DNA of 64,000 bases, taken from NCBI GenBank assembly GCA_019054805.1, contig JAHQIY010000014.1, positions 372,001-436,000 on the forward strand. Direction: 5' to 3'. The notes beneath the pieces are model-generated. The model saw nothing but the letters and a program-made list of their open reading frames with translations, did no database searches and was not told the origin of the DNA. The translations under genes and the position numbers were made by a program. Of this stretch, positions 12,085-23,400 are shown in pieces (the stretch's first letter is position 1; every line of letters starts with the position of its first letter). The DNA is from Brachionus manjavacas. Lineage: Eukaryota; Rotifera; Eurotatoria; Ploima; Brachionidae.

Positions 12085-14358
12085 TTAAAGCTTTGAAGAA
12101 AACTCATTGAATTCATAGCAATCGGAACTAGAGACACTATCACTGACGCTATCATGGTGCAGCATTCTTAGAGCTTGAACATCAAAACCAAAATATTTGT
12201 ACATTTTATCAAAATATTTAATAAAATTACTGTACTGCTCATTCCTATAAACAAACATTATCCTCTCAAATTGATCACTTGAAAATCTTAACTTTTTAAC
12301 ATCCTCTTTACTAATGTATTCATTGGCACATAAAAATAAAATTTTTAACTTTTCCATATTCAAAAACATTTTTGGATCAATTTTTTTCAAATTGTTCGAA
12401 TTGAGAAATAAAAATTCAATTTTTCTAAGATTTATCACACTGCTACAATTCAAAACCTCAATTGAATTAAAGCATAAAAACAGCGTTTTCAAATTTTTCA
12501 ACTTATCCAATTCTTTACCAATGCTTTTCAATCTATTACTTCCCAAGTTTAGCTCTGTCAATTTAATCAAAGCACAAATATTGGGAACTCTTCTTAAATA
12601 ATTATTGCTCAAATTAAGACAAAGCAAGTTTTCCAAGTCACTGAACACTTGTTCATCAATATGGCAAATTTTATTCATAGACAAATTAAGATATTGTAAA
12701 TTGTTGAGCTTTTTAAAAATTGGCTTAATATGACTGAGACTGTTTTGGCTAAGATTTAATTTTTGCAAATTTAGCATTCCACCAAAAGAGTCCAATTCAA
12801 TTGAAATCAAACAATTTTTACTCAAATCGATTTCGACTATTCTTTCTCTCACTAATTCCGGAAAGGTGAAATAATTTATCATCATAGCTAAATTATTTTT
12901 AAATTTGAGTACAGTTTTATTTGCCAAAACCAAATGCATCAAATTTTCAAAATCAATTCTGCCCTGATTTTTGGCATCAATCACATTTTTATCTCTTACT
13001 CTTTCAATTTTTACATTCGGGTATTCAATCCATTTGTACTCGAGGTAGAAACCTCTAAGCTCTTTCTCAAAACCGAAATATTCATAATCAACAAGGATGC
13101 AAATTGGTTTTATGTGAAACATGGATGTAATCAGTTTGACAGATGTCAGCAGGGCCAGATAAGTATCAGGATCATTTTCAATCCATTCCTTGGTGTAATA
13201 CAGCAGCATACAGTTTGGTGAACATGCCAGGTCTCCTGAAAGAATCACAAACTCACTGGCGGACACCAATTCAAGAATTTTGGTCTCGTAATCAGCTCTC
13301 TGGGCAAATTTGCTCAAAAAATCAATCAATCGAGTATCTCTGTAATCAAAAGGAAATTCATTTTTGGAGTAAAAATTTTCTATCAAAAATTGTTCATATT
13401 TTGAATAAATTTTTTGGCTAAATGAGTCAAACCAATATTGATTAAAATTAAAATTTTTATTCTCTTCTAGTTGAGTGACCAAAGTTTGACTGGTAAATAT
13501 TCTATTGATTAGAAGATGGTTAGTGTCTCTTATTAGCCAACAGTCAGTCAAATAATTTATGGCTGATTTGTTCTGAATTGAATTGTTATTAGTGGAAGTG
13601 CTGATGAGTTTTGGTAAAGGGATCCATTTTATTTGGTCATTGCATTTAAAGAGCTGAGGTGTTTCGATGAACACAATTTCGAACCTGAGCATTTGGAGCT
13701 CTGAATCTGCTCTATAGATGACGTTTTTGTCTGATTTGCGCTTGTAATTAGAGAAAAAAGAGCGTGCTTTGCTCTCTAGAACTAGCGGGTCCGACACAAA
13801 ATAAGAGCATACCCTGATAATTGCTATGTTATATTGATTTGTCTCATAGCTGGTCAGTGGATATGAGTACCCGTAAGTGTCTAAAAATCTAAATGCTGAA
13901 TCAAAATCACCTACTTTGTTAAGGTCATTGATTGCTTGACTGGTCAAGGTAAAAATTGGTTCACTTGATTTGAATTCTATCCGAGGCTGGTTCAAGTAAT
14001 CGACAAATGACACATAGAGTTCGTGCATGACTTGGCATGAAGCATTTTGCATCAGATAATCATCTGGACTTTGGATAAAATTTTGCAAATGATTGAATTC
14101 CAAAATCAGATCCTTTTCGGATCTAAGTCTGTAGGTGTTTAAAGATTTGGACAAAAGCTGGTTTATTCGACCGTTGCATTCAGACAAGCTGTTCGATATG
14201 ATTTCGAACTTGTGTTTGGTCATTTTTTTGTCTGTGTTTCGAATATGGGTGCTTGTGCATGTTTTATCGAATATTTGAACTGGAGCTAGTCTATCCAAAT
14301 CTGGCAAATAGGCTTTTGTTATCAAAACATTGGTAGATTCGCTAAAAATATCATTCAT
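12085..14358 (-). CDS. Leucine-rich-repeat protein with an unassigned N-terminal half
   Basis: One uninterrupted exon of 757 codons, starting at an ATG preceded by A/T-rich leader. Residues from about 500 to 690 hold roughly eight leucine-rich repeats of the LxxLxLxxNxL type, for example LQKLNLSQNSLSHI, LQYLNLSMNKICHI, LCLNLSNNYLRRV and LTELNLGSNRLKSI. No signal peptide or membrane span is visible, so it is probably an intracellular scaffold. The N-terminal 480 residues match nothing I recognise. A stretch near residue 170 (FLDTYGYSYPLTSY) faintly recalls the YGTHY-type core of MACPF domains, but I do not call it. The tail is Ser/Asp-rich. A long single-exon gene is unusual here and could be an old retrocopy or a lineage-specific gene. 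Confidence 0.8.
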   Translation of the reverse strand: MNDIFSESTNVLITKAYLPDLDRLAPVQIFDKTCTSTHIRNTDKKMTKHKFEIISNSLSECNGRINQLLSKSLNTYRLRSEKDLILEFNHLQNFIQSPDDYLMQNASCQVMHELYVSFVDYLNQPRIEFKSSEPIFTLTSQAINDLNKVGDFDSAFRFLDTYGYSYPLTSYETNQYNIAIIRVCSYFVSDPLVLESKARSFFSNYKRKSDKNVIYRADSELQMLRFEIVFIETPQLFKCNDQIKWIPLPKLISTSTNNNSIQNKSAINYLTDCWLIRDTNHLLINRIFTSQTLVTQLEENKNFNFNQYWFDSFSQKIYSKYEQFLIENFYSKNEFPFDYRDTRLIDFLSKFAQRADYETKILELVSASEFVILSGDLACSPNCMLLYYTKEWIENDPDTYLALLTSVKLITSMFHIKPICILVDYEYFGFEKELRGFYLEYKWIEYPNVKIERVRDKNVIDAKNQGRIDFENLMHLVLANKTVLKFKNNLAMMINYFTFPELVRERIVEIDLSKNCLISIELDSFGGMLNLQKLNLSQNSLSHIKPIFKKLNNLQYLNLSMNKICHIDEQVFSDLENLLCLNLSNNYLRRVPNICALIKLTELNLGSNRLKSIGKELDKLKNLKTLFLCFNSIEVLNCSSVINLRKIEFLFLNSNNLKKIDPKMFLNMEKLKILFLCANEYISKEDVKKLRFSSDQFERIMFVYRNEQYSNFIKYFDKMYKYFGFDVQALRMLHHDSVSDSVSSSDCYEFNEFSSKL

Positions 14359-14551
14359 TTTAAATAAAATAAAAACTAAGATATTTTATTTATTAAATTA
14401 TTTAAAATATATGTTTTTCATGGTTACATAATATAAATAGGCATTTCAATTTTTTTTAATTTTACAATTTTTTCTAAAAATTCAATCAGGTCATTTATTT
14501 ATTAAATAATTGAAATTCTTGCCTCTAAATGAAAAAAATATTAAAAATTTT

Positions 14552-14624
14552 CGAGCCTACCAGGACTCGAACCTGGAATCTTCTGATTCGAAGTCAGACG
14601 CGTTATCCATTACGCTACAGGCCC
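14552..14624 (-). tRNA. tRNA-Arg(TCG)
   Basis: 73 bases, including the discriminator G. The acceptor stem is GGGCCTG paired with TAGGCTC. The anticodon loop is CTTCGAA, giving anticodon TCG, which reads CGA. The T arm is CCAGG-TTCGAGT-CCTGG. A T run follows the 3' end as a Pol III terminator. Identical in sequence to the copies at 14945, 15679, 16494 and 51176. Confidence 0.96.
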
Positions 14625-14944
14625 TATACATTAGTCATTTAGTTGTGAAAGTAATTTAAAGTTTGGAATAAAAGTTTAAAAAATTTTAAATTTAAATTTT
14701 AAATTTAAAAGATTTTTTATTATTATCTGGAAATTTTTTTTGGTATTTTTTCATTTTAAAAATTCATTAATCTGAAAAGAAGCGTATTTCTCACTCTATA
14801 CAGTCTGAGGGTTTCCTTAAAAAAATTTTAATTAAAACAATTTAAAAGCAAATTGTATTAATTAGATTTAAATAATTTCAAAATTATGGTTCATCATTTT
14901 TTTTTTAATGTCTTTAAAAAAATTTTAATTTTAAAAAATAATTC

Positions 14945-15017
14945 CGAGCCTACCAGGACTCGAACCTGGAATCTTCTGATTCGAAGTCAGACGCGTTATC
15001 CATTACGCTACAGGCCC
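14945..15017 (-). tRNA. tRNA-Arg(TCG)
   Basis: Same 73-base sequence and anticodon TCG as the copy at 14552, same strand, about 320 bases away. The flanks differ, so only the gene itself is conserved. Confidence 0.96.
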
Positions 15018-15168
15018 TGTAAAGAATATGATTAAATAAGAAGCTTTAATTTTAATTTTAATTTTCTCATGATTAAAATTCTATTTTTATCAATTTATAA
15101 TAGTTAGAATTCTCTAGAATTTATAATTTTTAAAATGGTTTTAAAAAATTCAAATAAGATAAAAAATC

Positions 15169-15241
15169 CGAGTCTGGCAGGATTCGAACCTGCAATCTCC
15201 TGATTCGTAGTCAGACGCGTTATCCATTGCGCCACAGACCC
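15169..15241 (-). tRNA. tRNA-Arg(ACG)
   Basis: 73 bases. The acceptor stem is GGGTCTG/CAGACTC, the anticodon loop is CTACGAA (anticodon ACG), and the T arm is GCAGG-TTCGAAT-CCTGC. The A34 would be changed to inosine to read CGU, CGC and CGA. It differs from the TCG copies mainly by compensating stem changes, so it is a separate isoacceptor of the same ancestry. Confidence 0.95.
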
Positions 15242-15678
15242 TGTTGAATCTATTCTTTAATTAAAATTTATTCTAATCAAACATAATAATTTAAATTTAA
15301 ATTTTTGAATAAGAACAGTAGGATTCAAATGAAAAAAAAAAGTTTGAAGATAGAATGATTAAATTCAGAAAAGAATAATAAAATAAGATTAATTATTCAT
15401 GAATTTAAGTATTGAAGCATTTAAAATCAGAAAGACAATTTATTAAAGAACTATTTCTGGAACAATTTTCCATAAATAAAATATCGATTTAAAAGATTGG
15501 TGATAAATAACAATAAAAAGCTCAATTTAATTAGAAAATGTCAATTTCTAATCTAAACATAAATATTAAATATTTTTAAATAAAATATTTTTATTATTTT
15601 TTTTTCTTTACTTTTGATGATTAAAAAAATAATTCTTCTAAAAGAATAAAACAGTTTTTTCAAAAACAGGAATATACG
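15242..15678. other. Spacer inside the tRNA-Arg cluster
   Basis: 437 bases of A/T-rich DNA between the minus-strand and plus-strand tRNA groups. No further gene is seen. Confidence 0.5.
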
Positions 15679-15751
15679 GGGCCTGTAGCGTAATGGATAA
15701 CGCGTCTGACTTCGAATCAGAAGATTCCAGGTTCGAGTCCTGGTAGGCTCG
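15679..15751 (+). tRNA. tRNA-Arg(TCG)
   Basis: Same 73-base sequence as the copy at 14552 but on the plus strand. Anticodon TCG in loop CTTCGAA. It is the first of two plus-strand members that diverge from the three minus-strand ones. Confidence 0.96.
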
Positions 15752-16493
15752 AAAATTTTTGCTATTATTTCATTGATTAATATATAAAATTTAGTATAAA
15801 GATAGCTTTTAAATCATAAATCTAATTTGTATTTCGCAATTAAATTTTTAAGCTTATAAATATTATCAACAATTTAATAGTCTTATTTTTGTAACAGTTT
15901 AATCGAGTTTTTTACAAGAGCACTTTATAAAATACCATAACCTTTTCAAAATTATAATTTTTAATTAGAATAAAAACTTATTTAAAAGCCAATTAATTAA
16001 TTTTTGGATAATTAAAAAAAAATACATTTTCAAAGTTTCACTTAAATAAAGTACAAACTTCTCTCATTAGGCTAGAACTCTAAATCGAATAGCTACTCGT
16101 ATTAGTTTACAACAAAAGGTTTTATTTCAAAAAATTAAAATTTAAGTTTAAAAAAATGCGTTTGATATTTGATTAGCAAAATTTTTGTTAAAATTTTTTT
16201 TCTTATAGTACGATTTATTGATTTAAAACAATTGCTAAAAATTATAATAAAAAAAAAATTTGTGCGAGCTTTTGATTGAAATAATTTCAAAAAAATTAAC
16301 TTCAATTTTAAAACTCTTCAGCTTAGATTAATTAGTGAATTTTTTAATGTCACCAAGGATTTGTAGGCTTAGTTTATTCAAAGTTTAAATAAAAGGAAAA
16401 AAAAACAAACTGTCATGTATTTCCTTAATTTACTAGGTTAATTTTTAACTGTTATCTAATATTCATTTTATTCCAAGATTAGTCAAGAGCACA

Positions 16494-16566
16494 GGGCCTG
16501 TAGCGTAATGGATAACGCGTCTGACTTCGAATCAGAAGATTCCAGGTTCGAGTCCTGGTAGGCTCG
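16494..16566 (+). tRNA. tRNA-Arg(TCG)
   Basis: Plus-strand copy identical to the other TCG genes, 742 bases after the previous one. Anticodon TCG. Confidence 0.96.
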
Positions 16567-17442
16567 GAATATATTTTTGTCTTTTATTCAGCAGCAATTA
16601 TATTTGAAATGACTTCAAAAAATATCTATTCAAAAATTTTTATTTAAATTTTTTATCTCCAAAATCATATGATTCAAAATTAAATTTTATAGTCTGTTTG
16701 AATTCAAAGCGGCTAAAAAAAGTTAAGAAATTGCTCAACAGGTGTTAGATAGCACCAGGCGTTAAATTAGCTCATGGCAATTTGTAGCTGGAATATTTTT
16801 AATTAATTTCAGGACGAGAAATGTCATGATTTTAATTAAATTCTAGAAAATAATTTCATTTAAAATTAAAAAAAGTTTATTGTCTTAAATGGGGATATTA
16901 AATTTATGATGATTAGGGTTTCCATGTTAGTTTGATCTATATCAAACCAGTTGCGCAATCCAGCTTAATTAGTTTTTAGTGACTTGTTTAGAAGTTGGGC
17001 TTTTTATTTACGTTTGAGATAAATTGGAAATAAATCCTTATCTTTTCTCACAAGAGATTCGACTAAATTCAGTCGCTATGCACTTTCTCTTCACCTTTAT
17101 TATGTGCACGCTTTTAATTTAAAATTTTGTTTTCATACTTAAAACTAGCTTCAAGTTACATTGTCATAAGTAACACTAAAATTAAGCTCATTTTAAATTA
17201 GAAAAAAAAAACAGCCAATTTAACAGCAAACTCAAACAATACTTTTGTTTTTTTTTGTTCAGTCTTTATTTAATTGGCATTTTTTTATTCAAAAATTTGA
17301 AAACTAATTGTTTTTTTAAACAACAAAGAAAAGATACTTTTTCGTTACAAAAAGCCAAAACAAACGTTTAGGTTTCAGTTTCAATTTGGTTTTTACTTTA
17401 AAATTTCTATGCAATTTACTTTAAAAAAAATTTTATTTGATA
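16567..17442. other. Spacer upstream of the Ser/Asn-rich gene
   Basis: No gene or RNA seen. It holds the promoter and 5' leader of the gene starting at 17443, but I cannot point to a specific promoter element. The 742-base gap between the two plus-strand tRNA genes likewise holds nothing I recognise. Confidence 0.45.
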
Positions 17443-20400
17443 ATGACTAGTAATAGTAGTTTAGCATTTGATACAAACAGTAAAACGAAGCCGATAAACC
17501 TCGTCGATCCAACTAAACTAATAAACAGTTTCACTGAATTCCATTCTACTAGCTTCACTGAAACAAAAACAACCGAGAAAGCCCAACGCGAACTAACTCG
17601 GCTAAGAAAAAAGCTTGCCAACAACTCAAACCAAGATGACTTGTCCAATCAGTTAAACTTTAAAAATAGCATTCTCTACTTCCAATCTGCGAGCAATTTT
17701 GCTGATAAATATTATAATTCATTAAAAAATAACAATCAAAACATGGAAACAAGGTAATTTATCACCTTTAAGCTTATGCAATTGAACACCTAATTTTTCC
17801 TTTTGCTTATCTCTGGGCTTGAGAAAGCACTCATGCTGCACTTTATTTTGTCTGCACATTCAAGCGATCACTTCAGAGCAGGAATTCTTACCAGTAGACC
17901 ATATGGGATTTTAAATTAAAACGACATTTTTTAAATGTGTCCAAAATTGGACCTAAAGTGGTTCATGGCCGCAAACTATCAGCAATGCTTGTTTGGTTGC
18001 CAAGAAAAAAGCATGCTAGAAATGGTAACCGAACGTACCATTCTGTTAAGTTGCATAAATACCTTATTAATATTCATAAATGGTTTAATTTGCTTAAGTA
18101 AACAGCTAATTTTTTAGGTGAGATTAAAATGACTAAAGATTCGACGTGATAATATAAATAAGAAGACTTAAAAAAGGATTTTTTTTAAATTAGCTTTTAG
18201 ACTTAATGTTAAAAAAACAATAGATTCATTATTTTAATCGAAGCCGTGTTGGATTTGATCTACCTGGATCTCAAATTAGATGTGATTATAATTTGATTTA
18301 AACATTTCAAGTAATTGGAAAAAAAATTTTCATGCTCTTCAAGGCAAGGTGATTTTGTTTCAGGAAAGAGGAAATTATTCTGAATGTGGCCGAATTGTAA
18401 GTTGATCCTTAGAGTTGGAGAAATTATTTTCATCAAAAAGAGTATTTATTTAGAGTGTAGGTATGGGAACAAACAAGTTTAAAAGACAAACTTTATGAAT
18501 TAATGAAATGAATTATTTAAATAATTGATTTTTAGTTTTAACTTTATTATATGTACTCAAATAACGAAGAATTTTTTTTACATAGCTAGTTTGTTTTCTT
18601 TAAAATATAATTTTGAAAAAAAATAAAAAAAATAAACTCGAATAAATGATTAAATGACTTTTAAATCGGCACAAATCTACCTAAGAATTTAATTTAAGAT
18701 TTTAGTTTTTAATTTTTTTCTTACATTTTTGGCCATAAGAATTCAGATTTTTTTATTGTGATCATGAACTCATTCGGGTAAATCAAACTGGATACAGATT
18801 CAATCACAAAAGTCAAATACAAAGACATAAAATAAAATACTTTTGAAACACGTCATTTTTGTGAAAACATTAAAACAAAGAGCATACTCAAAATTTTAAA
18901 TATTTATAAAAGTTTTATTTTTATAATTTAAAAAATAAAAAAAAATATTTTTTTTATGCAATGTTTAGATCGCTCTTTTTGTTTTGTTTCAATAATTATT
19001 ACGTTTATTTAATTTATTCCAAAATATAGCCCTACAAAATTGAATTAAATTTCTCTATTTACATCTCTTTATAAAGGAAAAAGAATTCTTGATTTAACAT
19101 TAATTTTCTTTTTACTGAAAAGAACTAATCGTGAATTTAGACTCAGTTTAAGGTTTCAGCATTGATGGAATCTCAGTCAAAAGTGGCAAGGTAATTGAAA
19201 TTTTCTCCTTTGACATGTTCCAATCATTAAAATTTAAAAAAATCACTTATAAAAAAGAAAAATATCGTTTTTTCAATCAATTTTTGCATGATTCCTCGAA
19301 TATTTAGGTATTTTTATTGAGAGAAGTAAATTATCTCATAAATTTAGCATTCTCTAATCCGTTCATTTTGGTTTCGTTAAATTTAATTTAAAAAGTTTTT
19401 TTTTCCTTTTTTTAAATAAAGTTTATATAATTGTAGTCTAAAATTCGATAATTTTGATTTAGAAAGTTATAAATTCTAGTTCAAGTTTTAAAAGAAAAAT
19501 TTTTATTTTAAATTTTAATTTATTATTATGAAAAGATGAAAAAATTTTTTTGTCACAATGAATGATTAATTCATTATTTTTATATTTCATAGTGAGTAAA
19601 AAAAACATGATTTTTGTTATTTATTATTAAAAATAACTGACAATTTATTTATTTCTTTCTTTGACATTTACAAATTTATCAAAGAGTAAATTTTATTTTA
19701 CAATTCCTGTCTTTTGTAGCTAAGAATCTTTTAAAACTTTGGTTGTTTTCATCGAATTTTTTAAAAAATGTTTTTTTTAAAAATGCTTCCTAAAAATGCA
19801 GAAAAAAGAAAATTTTTACTTGAAATATGCGTAAAAGAAAAACTTTATTTAGCACTTTTTTTTTAAAAAATGAAAATTTAAGAAAATTTTAGTATGATTT
19901 GATTTTTAAATTTAACAATTAAGTTATTCACTTGAAAAAATTTTCTGTAATTTTTGAATAATTTTTCTTTTGAGTTTCAAGATAGAATTCAATTTTTAAA
20001 AAATAAAAATAATTAAATAAATAATAAAATAATTTCTTTCAGTAAATTTGAAGAATCTTAAGTATTTTTTTATTTTTTTGCGTAAATAAAAATAGAAATA
20101 AAGCTTTAAAAAAAGAATTAAAAAAAAATTGTTAGTAATTAGAAAATTTTTTGGATTTTAGATTCCCTGTTTTTACTTGACAATAAAAAATTTTCACTCA
20201 TTTATGTGCTTTATAGAAATTATTATTGTTATTTTATATCCAAAATTTAATCATTAAAGCAAAAAAAAGATAATTAAAAAAAATTAAAAAAATTTAATCA
20301 ATAATTAAACTAATACATAATCATAAGAAAAAAGCATTGTGGAATGTGTCAGCTAATAAATTCACAGAATTAATTCTGGTATCATAGAAAAAAAAGCGAT

Positions 20401-23400
20401 AGAGTTTTTTTATTTATTTTTGTTCTAAATCCACAATGCTTGTTTTATTTTATTTTGTTTTGCAAAATTTTTTAAATTTTTGCATATTATTTAATTTTGA
20501 TACTTTTAAAAATAACATTTTAAAAATTTCATTGTTTTTTTTATTGCGTTAATACCAAAATAATGATGAAGTTTGGATTTTCTGTATTTTTTTCTCTTAA
20601 GAAAAATGACATCAAAAATGAGTAAAAAATGTGCGTAATTTTAGGAAATATCCGAAGAAACTCAAATTAATCAATTTTTTTCTCAAAAAATTAGGCAAGT
20701 AAAAAGTCGTAGATTTTCAAGGAGAATTGGGAAAAATATTGTAAAAATCAATTTTTTTCTAGGCAAAAAATTCAAAAATTAGAAAATTTTATATTTTAAT
20801 TTTATGATTTTTTACTTTTAAAAATTCAAAAGTAATTTACCTTAATAAATGCTAAATGTGTGTAAATAAAGATGCATCAAAATAAAAAGATGTTCATGAT
20901 CATGATCAGAATTATTATTTTTAAAAAAAACTTTAAATTAATTTTTTACAGCAAAATTTTACAATATAAAAATAAAAATAAAAAAATAAAAATAAAGTTA
21001 ATAAAATAAGATAAGTGTTTTTAACTTTCTTCTTTTACACTCAATTTTTTTGTCAAATAAAATAAATAAATAAATGGAGTTGGAGAGTATTTAAATTAAG
21101 CAGTTTAAGAGGATAATTTATTCAAAATTAAGAGATTTGCAAAAATTAATCATAGATGTTATACTCATAGTTGTTTAAATATCACAAATTAAAGTCCAAG
21201 TCCGGGCTTTAAAATTAAAAAAAAAAAAAGTCCAACACTCGCTTGGCTTCCATAATAACCACCTGGGACCGCAAAATTATCATTTCTTGGAACGGAAGAA
21301 ATTTCATGTGTCCCTTCACATTCATTGAACGTGAAAAATTCCTGAATAATTACTCTTCATGGAAAAAAGGAAGATTTATTTGAATAATTTTTAAAAACCG
21401 GAGAAAAAATTGACTTCATCAAGATTGAGTCATCAAGATTAAGACAATTTATTATTAATTTATTATTTTATTAGATTAAGACAATTTACAATTTATTTAT
21501 TACTTAAAGAATTTTTGCTAGTTATTATATTCATCGTAAAAAAAAAAAAAGCCCGGACTTGGACTTGACTTGAGACTTGTGACTTTTAAACAACTCTGCT
21601 TATACTTATTTCTTTTAATTTTTATAGGAAGCTTTTTGATTATAAATATTAAAAGTTAAATTTATCTTTATGCCGAGTTTGATAAATCAAATTTATGAAA
21701 AAAACTCTACAACTTAGTGTTTTTAATTTTTTTCTTTTACCCTCAAATATTCGTCAAATTTAATAAATAATTAAATTTAGATAAATAGAATAACTATTTC
21801 TAAATTTTTGCAACATACTTTATATAATCTATCTCTATAATTTTTATTATTTTTTTTATTTATTAATTGAATTAACCTCCTTTTAAGGAGAAGTAAATTT
21901 AAAAGTTCCAAAAAAAAGAAGAAATACAAAAATATAAAAAAGCATCCATAGATAATTGAATAAAACACACTTTAGTCTATTAGTAAAAATTTAGAAAAAT
22001 AAGAAAGAACTAGAAAATGAGAACTTGAAAAGAACTAGAATTTTTTAACCTTCTTAAGGAGAAGTAAAAGAATAAAAAATTTAAATAAAGTTACATAAAA
22101 AAACACACAAAAGTGCTGATTAAGAATTAAATAATTTTATAAATTTATATGTAGAAAAAAAGATGAATTTTAATGAATCTTGAGCATATATAAGACGGTT
22201 GAAAATCATCTAGGTTTTATAAGATCATTTAAAATGTTCCTATAATTCTTAAATCTTATGTTATTTAAGATAGTTCATTTAGGATAGTTCTGAAGTGATT
22301 AAGTTTGAGATTGCCCATGCAAAGTTTTATGGAGTCAGAAATCCCATCTCATGTGAAACTGTTTTTGAATTCCATAACATTTTTAGAGATTTTGTGAATA
22401 TTTGCTTTGTAAGGATCGCAATATCTGTTGAAAAAGAATTTTTTGTTAAAGTTTCTCAAAGTTGAAAATATTTAGGATTTTGAGGACAATGGACATGTGA
22501 CAGATTAGTCTTAGTTTAAACTTTTGCCTTATAAGGCTATTCTGCAGAATATTAAGACTGTTTTTAGTCCTAATGTTCTGAGTAAGAGTTTCAAGACCAT
22601 GTGTGAATTGCTAGAGACAAAATGATTTGTAAAGGAGTGATATAAAGTCAAAAGAATGAGTGCCGATTTTGTGAATAAAGTATGAAGAGAAAAGAGGCAA
22701 GTAACGGGTGTTCAGAAAAGGTTGGTGCGAGTTTGTTTTCGATAAAATCTGGTAATTGGTTCATCCAAAACTTTTAAAATTTTAAACATATATACAATGT
22801 ATCATATATATGCTTTGTTTATTCCGGAAATAAACCGCATAACCTTGACCCCACCTAAATAATCTCAATTTCCTGCTAGTTATTGGTATCATTTTAATAA
22901 GTTTTAAATATCACTTGATAGATAATCAAACAAAGATCAAAATGATATATTAATCTTTTTTTTTATTAAATTCGGTTCATAAGAAATACTCAAAAAATCC
23001 TTAAATTTTAACCTTATTTTAAAAGGTGAAAAATTTGGTGTATTTTTGATTTTGGTCGTATAACTTTTGAACGGAACAAGATGTTTACACCAAATTTGAA
23101 AAAAAATTTTATTAGTTTGATTCAACTATATAAAAAAATAAATATTATTAAATTTAATATTTTCTTGACTATTTTATCTATTCGGTTTAATGAAAAATAG
23201 ATGGTAGTCTTTAGTTCAAATTTTTTTTGTTACTACTAATTTCAAAGTATTAGTTTATGTGCTTAAATTAGAGCTAATGAACTGAGCTTTTATTTGATAT
23301 ACAATACTTATCACTGTTCCCTTGTGTTTTTTTTTTTATTTTGCCAAGACTTATCTGAAGTTGCGAGTGAGTATTGGTCAAAGACCTAATTCGTTTGTTT

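Noticed and set aside
12314-13421. Plus-strand frames opposite the LRR gene
   Set aside because: They are mirror frames of the leucine-rich repeats; composition and phase fit the minus-strand gene.
13800-13870. MACPF-like string FLDTYGYSYP in the LRR protein
   Set aside because: Only a short resemblance, with no other family motif nearby, so no domain call is made.
17935-18117. 60-codon plus-strand frame
   Set aside because: No homologue known, no splice borders that fit the flanking exons in phase, and it lies in the probable intron.
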